Positions 38,340 through 46,609 are shown, counted from the stretch's first letter. The stretch is DNA of 64,000 nucleotides from Salipaludibacillus sp. LMS25 (GCF_024362805.1 NZ_CP093299.1:992001-1056000); one strand, 5' to 3'. Notes: generated by a model from the letters alone, not told the origin. A program made the numbers and translations.

Positions 38340-40124
38340 TTAAAGTTCACAAGCAAATGTTGAAATTGTTCCCCTAAGTCGTTGTGCTTCTTTATACGTG
38401 CAACGGTTATGAACGACTTCAAGACCAGCCTCTTTCGCTATGACCGCAGCCTCTTCAGAAATAACCCCTTCTTGCAACCAGAATATTTTCGGTTGCACCT
38501 CAGCTGCTTCTTTTGCTAGTTCTATAGCTGCTTCTGGGCTTCTAAATACTTGAACGATATCGATTGGAGCATCCACTGACTTTAAATCTGGGTAGGCTTT
38601 TTCACCTAATATTTCTGATTCTCGTGGATTAACTGGAATAATTTTATAGCCTAATCGCTGCATTTTTCGTGCTAACCTGTGACTCGGACGAGATTCGTTA
38701 CCACTCAGTCCTACCACGGCAATCGTTTTTAATCTCGGTGTATCGCCGTCTGTATTAGTAGGGCTTAATAATGCCCAGCGGATGACACCTTCATCATTAA
38801 TAACAGTTGAGTCCTCTTTAGTCCCTTCTCCTGTCGCAAGCTTTAACGCCTGATCCAAATCTTTTGCGAGATCGTCAGTATGTTCTAGTCCTACTGAAAG
38901 CCTAATTAAATCCGGCTTAACACCTGTTTTAATAAGTTCGTCATCAGATAGTTGCTGATGCGTCGTTGATGCCGGGTGAATGATTAAACTTTTGGCATCT
39001 CCTACATTGGCTAGATGAGACCAAAGCGACACATTATCGATCAATCTACGTCCAGCATCCCGACCACCTTTAATTCCGAAATTCAACACGGCGCCATACC
39101 CATTTTTCAGTAGCTTAGTTGCCCGTTCATGTGAAGGGTGGCTTTCAAGACCTGGGTACGACACCCACTCTACCGCTGGATGCTCCTCAAGGTACTTTGC
39201 TAGCTTCAACGTATTCTCATTATGTCGCACGATACGTAAATGCAATGTTTCTAGCCCTTGTATAAGCTGGAAGGCATTGAATGGGCTTAGGCACGAGCCA
39301 AAATCACGTAACAATTGGACACGAAGTTTCGTACTGAAAGCGAGTGTTCCGAAGTCTTTTGCATACACAATACCGTTATAACTTGGATCTGGCTCATTAA
39401 ATCCCGGGTATTTGTCTGATTGCCAGTTAAAGCGTCCGCCGTCAATAACAACCCCACCGATTGATGTTCCGTGACCACCTATCCATTTTGTAGCAGAGTG
39501 TACGACGATGTCCGCTCCGTGTTCAATCGGCTTGCATACATAAGGCGTGGCAAAGGTATTATCAATAATCAAAGGTATGCCTGCTTCATGAGCGATATCA
39601 GCCACCGCTTCAATATCAAGCACATGCAAACTTGGATTACCAATTGTCTCAGCAAAGACAGCTCGTGTTTTATCGGTAATGGCTTTTCTGAAGTTTTCCG
39701 GATCTTCCGGGTCCACAAAGGTCACTTTAATACCGTATCTTGGCAACGTGACAGCAAATAAGTTATACGTTCCACCGTAAAGATTCGTAGCCGCCACAAT
39801 CTCATCCCCTGCATGTGCCACATTCAAGATGGATAAAGAGATAGCTGCCATTCCTGAAGATGTAGCAACAGAGGCAACTCCTTCCTCTAATAGCGCCAGC
39901 CGTTTCTCAAGTACATCTACTGTTGGATTGCCAATACGGCTATAGATATTCCCCGGTTCATCAAGGGCGAACAGACTTTCCGCATGTGCTGTATCGTGAA
40001 ACAAGTAAGATGTTGTCTGATAAATTGGTACCGCTCTCGATCCTGTTGTTGGATCTGGTGATTGACCACCGTGTAATAGCACTGTTTCTGGGTTATACGT
40101 TTGAAATGGAATTTTTCCGCTCAT
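38340..40124 (-). CDS. metY: O-acetylhomoserine sulfhydrylase fused to a CoA-binding domain
   Basis: A 594-residue protein. Residues 1-430 are a PLP enzyme of the Cys/Met metabolism family: [22 protein letters not shown] lysine K213 in [15 protein letters not shown], and [18 protein letters not shown]. MetY converts O-acetylhomoserine plus sulfide to homocysteine. Usual length is about 430, so residues about 455-594 are an extra domain. It looks like the CoA_binding_2/YccU type: [37 protein letters not shown], and [27 protein letters not shown] precedes the ATG. First gene of the operon. Confidence 0.9.
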   Translation of the reverse strand: MSGKIPFQTYNPETVLLHGGQSPDPTTGSRAVPIYQTTSYLFHDTAHAESLFALDEPGNIYSRIGNPTVDVLEKRLALLEEGVASVATSSGMAAISLSILNVAHAGDEIVAATNLYGGTYNLFAVTLPRYGIKVTFVDPEDPENFRKAITDKTRAVFAETIGNPSLHVLDIEAVADIAHEAGIPLIIDNTFATPYVCKPIEHGADIVVHSATKWIGGHGTSIGGVVIDGGRFNWQSDKYPGFNEPDPSYNGIVYAKDFGTLAFSTKLRVQLLRDFGSCLSPFNAFQLIQGLETLHLRIVRHNENTLKLAKYLEEHPAVEWVSYPGLESHPSHERATKLLKNGYGAVLNFGIKGGRDAGRRLIDNVSLWSHLANVGDAKSLIIHPASTTHQQLSDDELIKTGVKPDLIRLSVGLEHTDDLAKDLDQALKLATGEGTKEDSTVINDEGVIRWALLSPTNTDGDTPRLKTIAVVGLSGNESRPSHRLARKMQRLGYKIIPVNPRESEILGEKAYPDLKSVDAPIDIVQVFRSPEAAIELAKEAAEVQPKIFWLQEGVISEEAAVIAKEAGLEVVHNRCTYKEAQRLRGTISTFACEL

Positions 40125-40178
40125 GATAAAGCCTCCTTATTGATCTTATTGTTTAGTGTCCGAATGACATGTTTTGCA

Positions 40179-40361
40179 AAATAAAACGTCTCCCTGCTTT
40201 AAATAGACAGAGAGACGAATGCATGACAACTTCCGCTCTCTTATCTCTCAAAGTGCCGCTACACTTTGTTGGAATTGGCACCTTACGTGGCACGTTTCCG
40301 TACGCACGCTGGTTGCCGGGTTTCATCGGGCCAGTCCCTCCACCTCTCTTGATAAGAGCTT
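40179..40361 (-). ncRNA. SAM-I riboswitch proximal to metY, with terminator
   Basis: The aptamer (about 40234-40361) on the minus strand has CTTATCAAGAGAGGTGGAGG, ACTGGCCC, GAAACCCGGCAACC, AAGGTGCCAATTCC and closing GAGATAAGAG. The terminator at 40179-40217 is CGTCTCTCTGTC pairing with CAGGGAGACG, followed by TTTTATTTT. It should shut the metY operon when SAM is high. Confidence 0.95.
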
Positions 40362-40367
40362 AAATGA

Positions 40368-40395
40368 ATTATGAAATTATAAAGCTAAGCTTCAA
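40368..40395 (-). promoter_or_regulatory. putative promoter for the proximal riboswitch, -35 inside repeat C
   Basis: TTGAAG (40390-40395) lies in the left end of repeat copy C. A 16-base spacer and CATAAT (40368-40373) follow on the minus strand. The start would fall at the first base of the aptamer region. No better promoter is visible here. Confidence 0.4.
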
Positions 40396-40538
40396 TCAGT
40401 GGGAGTTTTCCTGCATCCCCCAATGATTGTTCGTTTAACTTATCGGACCTTTAGGGGCAGTTTATCCCCCACCTAAACTTTTCGACCTTCTTAAGTTTTG
40501 AGGTGGGGGTTTTACTGCCCCTTAAGAGTGGGATAAAA
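40381..40538 (+). repeat. type-1 hairpin repeat, copy C
   Basis: Full copy between the two SAM riboswitches. It runs from AAAGCTAAGCTTCAATCAG to TTAAGAGTGGGATAAA. The first hairpin has a one-base change (CCCCAATGATTG). Confidence 0.9.
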
Positions 40539-40693
40539 CTGAGTAAACCAATATACTTAGTTAATTTTGATTAATTCGAATATTAACATAATTCAAATTA
40601 TTCGTCAAACCTTTTTATAAAATATTTTCTTTCTGATGATCCTTGATCGTTCAATGGTGCTATCTAATTAATCTTTGTTAACGGCTCCCTATC

Positions 40694-40893
40694 AAAAAAC
40701 TCCCTTACAAAATGTAAGGGAGTTTAACGTAAATGTTTGCAAAAGTAGCTGCATTGACATGTCGTCCTTATCTCCCAAAGCATTCAGCAATGAATTCTTT
40801 GCAGGAATTAGCACCTTGCGAAAAAAAGATCTCTCTTCTTCTCACTGGTTGCCGGGCTTCGTCGGGCCAGTCCCTCCACCTCTCTTGATAAGC
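40694..40893 (-). ncRNA. SAM-I riboswitch distal to metY, with terminator
   Basis: The aptamer (about 40764-40893) on the minus strand has CTTATCAAGAGAGGTGGAGG, ACTGGCCC, GAAGCCCGGCAACC, AAGGTGCTAATTCC and closing GGGAGATAAGG. The terminator at 40694-40725 is AAACTCCCTTACATTTTGTA followed by AGGGAGTTTTTT. There is no gene between it and the second riboswitch 330 bases on, so the two act in series on metY, or this one has lost its gene. Confidence 0.93.
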
Positions 40894-40968
40894 AAAACGA
40901 TGAGTCGTCCAAATGAGCATCACGTTTCAATGTCATCTATTCTGGACGCTATTTATAATATTGAGGAA

Positions 40969-40998
40969 AGTCTATCACAAGCGTTTGTAATCTGTCAA
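40969..40998 (-). promoter_or_regulatory. promoter of the distal SAM riboswitch
   Basis: TTGACA (40993-40998), an 18-base spacer and TAGACT (40969-40974) preceded by TGA, giving an extended -10. It reads on the minus strand into the distal aptamer. Confidence 0.65.
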
Positions 40999-41216
40999 TT
41001 CATTTTACACTGTATTTTTACTAATTGAACCAATTTTATCAGACAACATACACGTGTAAAAAACGACTAATACATGGACCATCCACTACAGATGGACCTT
41101 TCATAAGGACTCGTCTTCAGCTAAACGATGCGGTAAAAACCTTTCGCATCATTGGATCTTCAGACTTCGCTGACTCTCCAGAAGTCACCCTATCACTAAA
41201 GCTCTTTTTTAAAACC

Positions 41217-41352
41217 CCTTCAATCAGTGGGAGTTTCGCCCTCCTCCCAGTTATTGGTAGTTGAGTGAATCAGAATATTAGCATCCGTTAGCTCCCACCT
41301 AAATAGATTTATTCCTCTCTATTTTGGGCGGGAGTTTTACGGACGGTTAACT
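41217..41352 (+). repeat. type-2 hairpin repeat
   Basis: CTTCAATCAGTGGGAGTTTC, CTCCCAGTTATTGGTAGTTG, AGTGAATCAGAATATTAGC, then CTCCCACCTAAATAG...GGCGGGAGTTTTACGGACGG. It pairs the CATCCGTTAGCTCCC and GGGAGTTTTACGGACGG arms. The bases from 40999 to 41216 hold nothing recognised. Confidence 0.75.
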
Positions 41353-41510
41353 AGTTAACATTTTACGCTTCTTCATGTTGAAAATGTCATTGTGCATCCA
41401 TTCAATTATATTAAAATAATAATATTAATGATACATACAACTTTTTCACCACTAGTTCTATAAAAGAATAAGCACCGGGAACATTCTTGAAGAATAGGTC
41501 TATTTATGTG

Positions 41511-42743
41511 TTACGACATTAACCTTTTTTCGCCACTTATCTCTTGAATCGATTTAATATTTTGCGTAAATTCTACTGTCCCTCTATAGTTACCTTCTTT
41601 ATCTCTTACAGCGAAGTATCGGATTAAAACAAATTTATCTTTGAACGGTATCCAGAAGTCTTCTACGTCTTTTTTACCAGACTTAAAATCATCTAGTAAG
41701 GCATTGACAATATGAGCACTTTGAGGGGGATGACAGTTTTGTACCGATCTTCCGATAACTGTTTTTGTCCGATGAAAAATGCGTTCTTTCCCATGTGAAA
41801 AATAACGCACCACATCATGCTCATCAATAAACGTGATATCTACTGGTAAATGATTCATCATTAATTCGAGCTGTTGAACTGACATGATACCCGTTTCAAG
41901 CTGAACGACCCCATCCTTCATAAACCCTTCTGATTGCAGGTCTTCCCTAGCCGGTTGCCACGGGGATGGAGGAGTAATAAATGTATAGCCGATCACATCG
42001 CCTTCGCGCTCAATCTTTAACCATTCATCCTCGGTTAATTTTTCTAATGCCATTGGTAACAAAATATTTTCCTCTTTAAAGATCATTTCTGATACTTCAC
42101 TAATTATATAATCAATCGCCTCTAACAGTTCACTCATTTCCCAAGAATCCGTCTCTAGCTTTAACTTGGCTGCTTTAATGGCATCTCTTATTCTGTCGTC
42201 TACTCCCCACATGACTTTTGTCGGTCCGAAGATACCGTACTTTTCTAAATAAGGGAAAAGTAAATTTTCTTTTCTACTATAATGGTTATCAATTTTTAAT
42301 AAACGAGTTAAATCGTCTAAAAGAAGTTGTGACGTCATCTTAGATGGGTCCTTTGCAAACTTGTCACGATGTAATGTTAACGTGAAATTAACGAGCCGAT
42401 CAATTTCTTTATTTTCTTGAATAAATGTGTGAACAGGATGGCCAGGCGTATGACCTAGCTTTTCTTCCTGATGGATCTCTTCTATTGAGCCTTTGAACAC
42501 AGCAGTATGCACCGAGCAAAGCCGTTGTACTTCCTCTACTGAAATCCCCTCTTCCTCCATTAACGCCTGCTCCATTTGTGAGATTTCACTCACACTAATA
42601 CGATCGATGGCCTGCTCAAACTTTTGTCTCACCGCTTCAACAGGTTTGCCATCGTGTAATTCTTTAATGATTTCTTTTAATAAACGTTGGCGCTCTGATT
42701 GCTCGCCACTTGTTTTTTCTCGATTATTGATCATTTCACTCAT
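41511..42743 (-). CDS. DUF438/hemerythrin/PAS domain protein
   Basis: A 410-residue soluble protein. An N-terminal DUF438 helical domain lies at about residues 15-85 (LLKEIIKELHDGKPVEAVRQ). A hemerythrin HHE-type domain with HPVHTFIQENKEI, HYSRKENLLFPYLEKYG and IFKEENILLPMALEKL follows; such His/Glu sets bind di-iron. A C-terminal PAS-like domain comes last (LPVDITFIDEHDVVRYFSHG, GRSVQNCHPPQSAHIV). Related proteins respond to oxygen or nitric oxide. It overlaps the DUF1858 gene by 8 bases. Confidence 0.87.
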   Translation of the reverse strand: MSEMINNREKTSGEQSERQRLLKEIIKELHDGKPVEAVRQKFEQAIDRISVSEISQMEQALMEEEGISVEEVQRLCSVHTAVFKGSIEEIHQEEKLGHTPGHPVHTFIQENKEIDRLVNFTLTLHRDKFAKDPSKMTSQLLLDDLTRLLKIDNHYSRKENLLFPYLEKYGIFGPTKVMWGVDDRIRDAIKAAKLKLETDSWEMSELLEAIDYIISEVSEMIFKEENILLPMALEKLTEDEWLKIEREGDVIGYTFITPPSPWQPAREDLQSEGFMKDGVVQLETGIMSVQQLELMMNHLPVDITFIDEHDVVRYFSHGKERIFHRTKTVIGRSVQNCHPPQSAHIVNALLDDFKSGKKDVEDFWIPFKDKFVLIRYFAVRDKEGNYRGTVEFTQNIKSIQEISGEKRLMS

Positions 42744-42999
42744 TTTCTTCCGCCCCCTTCTGAGAATGGCCAGTCACTCTATAACCATAACTTTCGAGCT
42801 TTTGCACAACATCATCTAGATCTACGCCTCTCGCCCTACATCCTTTTGGAATCGTCATGACTCTGCCAGCGGACTGTAGCATGCCTGGCATCGTAATGTT
42901 AACAAAGCCAATGTCTTTCATTACCTCTATAAATTCAGGGTCATTATTACAAAGTTCATAAACTGTCTTATTTAGTGATATTTCTTTCACTACTCCCAC
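42736..42999 (-). CDS. DUF1858 domain protein
   Basis: An 87-residue protein that begins with a DUF1858-type domain (LNKTVYELCNNDPEFIEVMK, DIGFVNITMPGMLQSAGRVM). Its charged C-terminus ends YGYRVTGHSQKGAEENE. DUF1858 and DUF438-hemerythrin proteins are often paired or fused, so the two likely work together in redox or nitric-oxide sensing (inference). First gene of the pair, with GGGGTGGGAG in front and a possible Fnr site upstream. Confidence 0.82.
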   Translation of the reverse strand: MGVVKEISLNKTVYELCNNDPEFIEVMKDIGFVNITMPGMLQSAGRVMTIPKGCRARGVDLDDVVQKLESYGYRVTGHSQKGAEENE

Positions 43000-43303
43000 C
43001 CCTTTGATTATAAATAAATCGCCATTTTTGGCTTAACAATGTCATTCATATAACTTATTAACGCTCGTTATTTAGTTGAGAATCACTTTCAATTAGATCG
43101 TACCATGTAGAGAAAAAATGGTTAGTGATCTACATCACCACAAGTGAAAAAAGTCACAAACACGGGAGCCCTTTAAATATATGGTAATTTCATTAAAGTA
43201 ATAGCACATCTTATGAAAGAAGGACTTACTTTGTAAAACCGGTTTCATCCGATACTTCTGCCTTCACACCCCCTAAAGAATGGGTGATGCCTGGTACACC
43301 TAA
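43000..43303. other. upstream region of the DUF1858/DUF438 operon
   Basis: It contains the Fnr-like site at 43143-43158 and a palindrome GTGATCTACATCAC just before it (about 43123-43138). No gene is present. Confidence 0.4.
43143..43158. promoter_or_regulatory. possible Fnr/Crp-family site
   Basis: AGTGAAAAAAGTCACA differs at one position from the consensus TGTGA-N6-TCACA. It lies 144 bases before the DUF1858 start. Anaerobic control would fit the hemerythrin content. No nearby fnr gene is seen. Confidence 0.4.
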
Positions 43304-43305
43304 AA

Positions 43306-43332
43306 AACGCACACATTCAAAGTGTGAGCGTT
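43306..43332 (-). terminator. terminator after a small minus-strand ORF
   Basis: The minus strand has AACGCTCACACTTTGAATGT then GTGCGTTTTTT: a bulged 9-bp stem and U-run. Confidence 0.6.
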
Positions 43333-43363
43333 AAAATAGTTAAATCAACATCCTATAACCTTG

Positions 43364-43480
43364 CTATTTCTTCTCTTTAGGGTGTCGTTTTATTAATTTT
43401 GTAGCGTTAGCATTTGTAGTAATAAACATAGCTTTCAACCGTCTCACATCAGGATCAACGGCTAACATTTCTCTATACAA
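43364..43480 (-). CDS. possible 38-residue basic protein
   Basis: A TTG at 43480 has AAAGGA at 8 bases. The frame reads MYREMLAVDPDVRRLKAMFI then TTNANATKLIKRHPKEKK and stops. A good terminator 30 bases on (43306-43332) supports a transcript ending here. I do not recognise the family. It could be a small DNA- or membrane-associated basic peptide, or a chance frame. Confidence 0.35.
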   Translation of the reverse strand: MYREMLAVDPDVRRLKAMFITTNANATKLIKRHPKEKK

Positions 43481-43684
43481 GCGCACAATCCTTTTGCTGC
43501 TCTATGTCTAACGATCTGATAGGGGTAGCGTCAGGAAAATGGAAAAGGAGACGGTGTAGTTGGTTTGACGATGACTTTATATATGTGTTTTTTGAATAAT
43601 TTCCCTTATAAGTGTTGGCGCGAGGAATTGTCAGTGTTATCGTATACACGTAGCAAAAAATGACAGAGAAAGGATGTTGACAGC

Positions 43685-43879
43685 TTGAAAAGACGATCAC
43701 TTTCTTCAGTATTTCTCTATGGATTCATATTTGCAGTTAGCACAGTGATAGTGTCACTAGGGTCATTCTTATTTTTTGATTTTGAAATTAACGTACTGAT
43801 GACTGCACTTTTAGGTGTGTTAGCTTTTATATTCTCTTCCATGGAAGCTCTAATTATCAAGAAATTGAATGAGGTTTGA
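43685..43879 (+). CDS. small two-helix membrane protein
   Basis: A TTG at 43685 is preceded by GAAAGGATG. The 64-residue product MKRRSLSSVFLYGFIFAVST and onward has two hydrophobic segments (about residues 9-30 and 35-53) and a short basic end. No family recognised. It stands alone, divergent from the small ORF at 43364. Confidence 0.5.
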   Translation: MKRRSLSSVFLYGFIFAVSTVIVSLGSFLFFDFEINVLMTALLGVLAFIFSSMEALIIKKLNEV

Positions 43880-43942
43880 AGAACCATTAACATGGTTTTT
43901 TAAGATATAAATGCCTAGCAACAACAAAGAATAAGGCCTTCT

Positions 43943-44173
43943 TTAGGTCGTTGTGTCCATCGCCCGTTTTAGAGCTGTTACGACAAGCTTCTTCGTCATG
44001 CGTTCAGCCATCTCCCACCCAATAATACGCCTTGAATAAAGAGCCATCACCGAGGCTAAGTACAACCACCCTTCGCTTGTCCAGATAGATGTGATATCAC
44101 CTACCCACACTTGGCTTGGGCGCTCGACATGAAAGTCTTGGTTTAAGAGATTCGGATAAACAGGTAAGGTGTG
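43943..44173 (-). pseudogene. IS3-family transposase, central fragment
   Basis: 77 codons read HTLPVYPNLLNQDFHVERPS then QVWVGDITSIWTSEGWLYLA and SVMALYSRRIIGWEMAERMT. This is the rve/DDE core around the first catalytic Asp (GDIT) of an IS150-like OrfB. Both ends are missing. Together with the scar at 45600 it suggests repeated IS3 insertion and loss here. Confidence 0.8.
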
Positions 44174-44203
44174 TTTAGAGGTCGTTGTTTAGTAGCAAAT
44201 GCT

Positions 44204-44239
44204 ATTATAAGAGCCCCTCAACTTGAGGAGCTCTTATAA
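44204..44239. terminator. bidirectional hairpin terminator
   Basis: TTATAAGAGC-cc-CTCAA and its complement CTTGAG-ga-GCTCTTATAA form a stem of about 14 bp directly after the small ORF at 44240-44374. Confidence 0.7.
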
Positions 44240-44374
44240 TTAGTTCACTGTCTTTCCAAATAGATCTTTAAAGAAGAAAAATGCCCATCTTATAATTTTA
44301 TACGCAACAAAAATTACTATTCCAAGCATAAAAGCGAGTAATAAAATACCTTTCCAGTTATAAGCCTCAATCAT
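44240..44374 (-). CDS. 44-residue membrane protein
   Basis: The ATG at 44374 has a strong AAGGAGGACTTATA site. The product MIEAYNWKGILLLAFMLGIV then IFVAYKIIRWAFFFFKDLFG is a single membrane helix followed by an aromatic-rich amphipathic stretch. Ribosome site and terminator (44204-44239) frame it tightly, so I consider it real. No family recognised. A toxin, immunity or regulatory membrane peptide is possible. Confidence 0.6.
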   Translation of the reverse strand: MIEAYNWKGILLLAFMLGIVIFVAYKIIRWAFFFFKDLFGKTVN

Positions 44375-44546
44375 TATAAGTCCTCCTTTTTTTCCCTTTA
44401 GATAAATAATAGCAGATTTTTCATTAATGTGGTAATATATTAAAGTTCCAATGAGAGAAGAGGGGATAGGTTGTTAGACTAGCATTTACAGTGTTTTCAA
44501 AGAGGGGAATTGTATAAAAAGTAAGAGAAAAAATATAAGACTTGAC

Positions 44547-45310
44547 ATGAGGCTGTGTATATTGTTTAAGAATGTTTATAATTTAACTGCTTTCTTTACG
44601 ATTTTGCTATTATCTTCATTTACAACTTCTGCTTTGGCAGAAGAGCCATCTGACTATCTAAGTACTCCAGAGAGCTATATTGACTACCTAACTAATTTCG
44701 ATAAAGAAGAAGCTTTGGAATTGGGCGTCGATCCACGCATGGTACCAACTGCCGTTGGTGGAGCAAGTGAAATAAAAGAAGAATTTGAAAAATTATCAGT
44801 AGAAGATCAAGAGTTATTTCTTGAGTATATGAGAAATCCTGAAGAACTAATTGAAGATACTCTTTCGGGTGAAGATGAAAATTTAGAGTTTGAAATAGTA
44901 GAGGAAGAAGAGCCGATGTATATGACCCCATCTAGCCCGATGTCTGGTTATCTTGGCGTAGTTTCGAGAAATACTAAAGCACGGAGTAGAACTGTTAGTC
45001 ATACAGGTACTATGAAGACTCTAGGCGTTACGTGGATTGAGTATAAAATCACAGGGGATTACGAATACAATTCGAAGAAAGCAACAAAACATTTGTCAAC
45101 AAGAGCCTTTGTAAACAAAAATTACAATCCGACAGTTGCTACAGAGAAAACAAGTGAACAGGATATATTAGTGGTGGAAAATATGTAGGGAAGGCTAGTT
45201 TCAGCTATTCAGTAGGAATGAAAGCGATAGGAGTTCAAATTTCTACATGTAATATTTCCGTTACAGGAGACCACAGGGGAAAAACTGGCGGTTCTTTTAA
45301 AAGAAGATAA
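44547..45310 (+). pseudogene. secreted protein of unknown family, broken by a -1 frameshift
   Basis: The first frame (44547-45188) encodes 213 residues: a Sec signal (about 1-31, ending TTSALA), an acidic propeptide-like part (SVEDQELFLEYMRNPEELIE) and a basic beta-rich part (YKITGDYEYNSKKATKHLST). Near 45156-45165 the coding sense moves to the -1 frame and continues TGYISGGKYVGKASFSYSVG to GKTGGSFKRR, stopping at 45310. Restored length is about 255 residues. The acidic pro-region followed by a basic C-terminal domain recalls secreted toxins or bacteriocin precursors, but I cannot name it. Confidence 0.55.
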
Positions 45311-45323
45311 TGGAGGATGAAAA

Positions 45324-45425
45324 ATGAAGTCAAATACAAAGAAGTTAATATTAATAACAGTCGGAGTGGTATTAACCATTTATGTAATCTTATTACTTAT
45401 TGGCGTGCTTGCTATATTCCAATAA
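45324..45425 (+). CDS. 33-residue membrane peptide
   Basis: The ATG at 45324 has GGAGGATGAAAA in front. The product is MKSNTKKLILITVGVVLTIY then VILLLIGVLAIFQ: a basic N-terminus and one membrane helix. It lies 13 bases after the restored end of the secreted protein, so the two are probably one operon. Immunity peptide or membrane partner are guesses only. Confidence 0.55.
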   Translation: MKSNTKKLILITVGVVLTIYVILLLIGVLAIFQ

Positions 45426-45599
45426 ACTCATAAATATAGTTAAACAATAGATTAATAGATAAAATAATAAAATCAGACTTTTATAAAGTTATGAATCTAG
45501 CAAAAATCGTACTAGGGTTGCCAAATTGTCAAAAAATTTGACAGCCTTCTTTTATTTATATTATAAGTTAGTAAGTTGTATGCCCCCATTAAAACAACG

Positions 45600-45925
45600 C
45601 ATATAAACACGAAGCGGTCATTCTAACGCCTATCACTAGGTCTATCGAAGTGTACCAAACCAAAGTCCCCCATGATTCTCTTCCAAAGCTCCCTATCACG
45701 AGCTCCGCCGTACTACCGATTCTGACTCACCCATTTATCTAAAGACGAAGAAGTAAGGTCGTATTCTTGAATAATATGGTTTACCGCTGTTGTAAAGCGG
45801 CACAATCTGTTGTTTAAATTCCTCAGTAAATGTTCGCCGTTCTCTGTTAGTCATCGTAGATTCCCCTTGATTATATTATCTGTAGTCTACTTGACCTTAA
45901 TTTTTCTGTCTAGTTCAGTGTAGCC
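45600..45925 (-). pseudogene. IS3-family orfA remnant and IS end
   Basis: The minus strand starts at the ATG at 45854: MTNRERRTFTEEFKQQIVPL then YNSGKP. A frameshift is followed by IIQEYDLTSSSLDKWVSQNR. This is the HTH part of an IS3/IS150 OrfA. The upstream sequence TGTAGTCTACTTGACC to about 45925 looks like the IS terminus. OrfB is missing. From 45426 to 45600 nothing else is recognised apart from a TGTCAAAAAATTTGACA palindrome. Confidence 0.7.
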
Positions 45926-45967
45926 GATTCAGCCCTTTATACGACATCTCTTTTTTGAATCATATAA

Positions 45968-45992
45968 ATCAGTGGGAACATGCCCCACTGAT
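45968..45992 (-). terminator. CAGTGGG-type hairpin terminator
   Basis: ATCAGTGGG-aacatgc-CCCACTGAT is a 9-bp stem just after the small ORF at 45994. Its arms match the first hairpin of the type-1 repeats. Confidence 0.5.
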
Positions 45993-45993
45993 T

Positions 45994-46170
45994 TTATATC
46001 ACTCTAAAGAAATAAGAGACAATGAGAATAACGGCTGTTTCAATCAAGGATAGCCATATCCAAAACGTCTTACTTACGCCTCGGTTCCCTCGTAAAAAAC
46101 CAAAGTATCCGAACCCATTACAGGCTAATAAACTACCTAAAATAACGAAACTAAATATAATAATAGCCAT
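45994..46170 (-). CDS. 58-residue membrane protein
   Basis: The product MAIIIFSFVILGSLLACNGF then GYFGFLRGNRGVSKTFWIWL ends in a second hydrophobic segment (SLIETAVILIVSYFFRVI). AGGTGA lies 5 bases before the chosen ATG at 46170; another ATG precedes it directly. There are two helices with a basic loop. LLAC resembles a lipobox but lies within a longer helix. No family recognised. Confidence 0.5.
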   Translation of the reverse strand: MAIIIFSFVILGSLLACNGFGYFGFLRGNRGVSKTFWIWLSLIETAVILIVSYFFRVI

Positions 46171-46433
46171 CATTCACCTCACTAAAAGAATTATCGATTA
46201 GGAAATAATATAAAATGAAAAGACTTGGTTTAAGAGATGTTGTTGTGTTAAAGGAACAAGGTATCCAATAAAGGAAGTAATTGCTTTACAACACTCATAA
46301 TAGTATCTCTTCGATTTGAGAAATTGTTAATATTTTCATTTCCTTGTTACTTCTTAATAATAGACAGCTTTTATTGAAAATTCAATAGACATTTTATCCC
46401 GATTTACACTAAAAACTAGAAAATACCTTACTA
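46171..46433. other. intergenic, nothing recognised
   Basis: A short start-like stretch at 46215 (MKRLGLRDVVVLKEQGIQ, then stop) has no continuation. No repeat or structured signal is evident. Confidence 0.3.
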
Positions 46434-46609
46434 TTAATTTGCATTGGAAATGTATGCTTCCAAAAACTCTCGGTACTTTAAGCTTCCAACTAAGTGATGA
46501 TTAATAATGTCATTATAATCATCTTTATCGAGATCTTGAATTAATCCACCTGTATCTGAATGCATATCATCACGAATCTCGGTTAATAAATCCTTAACTG
46601 AATGTAAAT
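46434..46609 (-). pseudogene. C-terminal gene fragment next to repeat D
   Basis: An open frame without a start reads LHSVKDLLTEIRDDMHSDTG then GLIQDLDKDDYNDIINHHLV and SLKYREFLEAYISNAN. It looks like genuine coding sequence, 58 codons long. Its upstream side ends exactly at repeat copy D (46610), so the repeat seems to have cut the gene, or a deletion joined them. Family unknown. Confidence 0.45.

Noticed and set aside
40675..41264. Open frames across the riboswitch region on +
   Set aside because: They are the complement of two SAM-I aptamers and flanking DNA; no ribosome site.
44547..45310. Programmed -1 frameshift
   Set aside because: No slippery heptamer or downstream structure is evident at the shift, so a mutation or read error is simpler.
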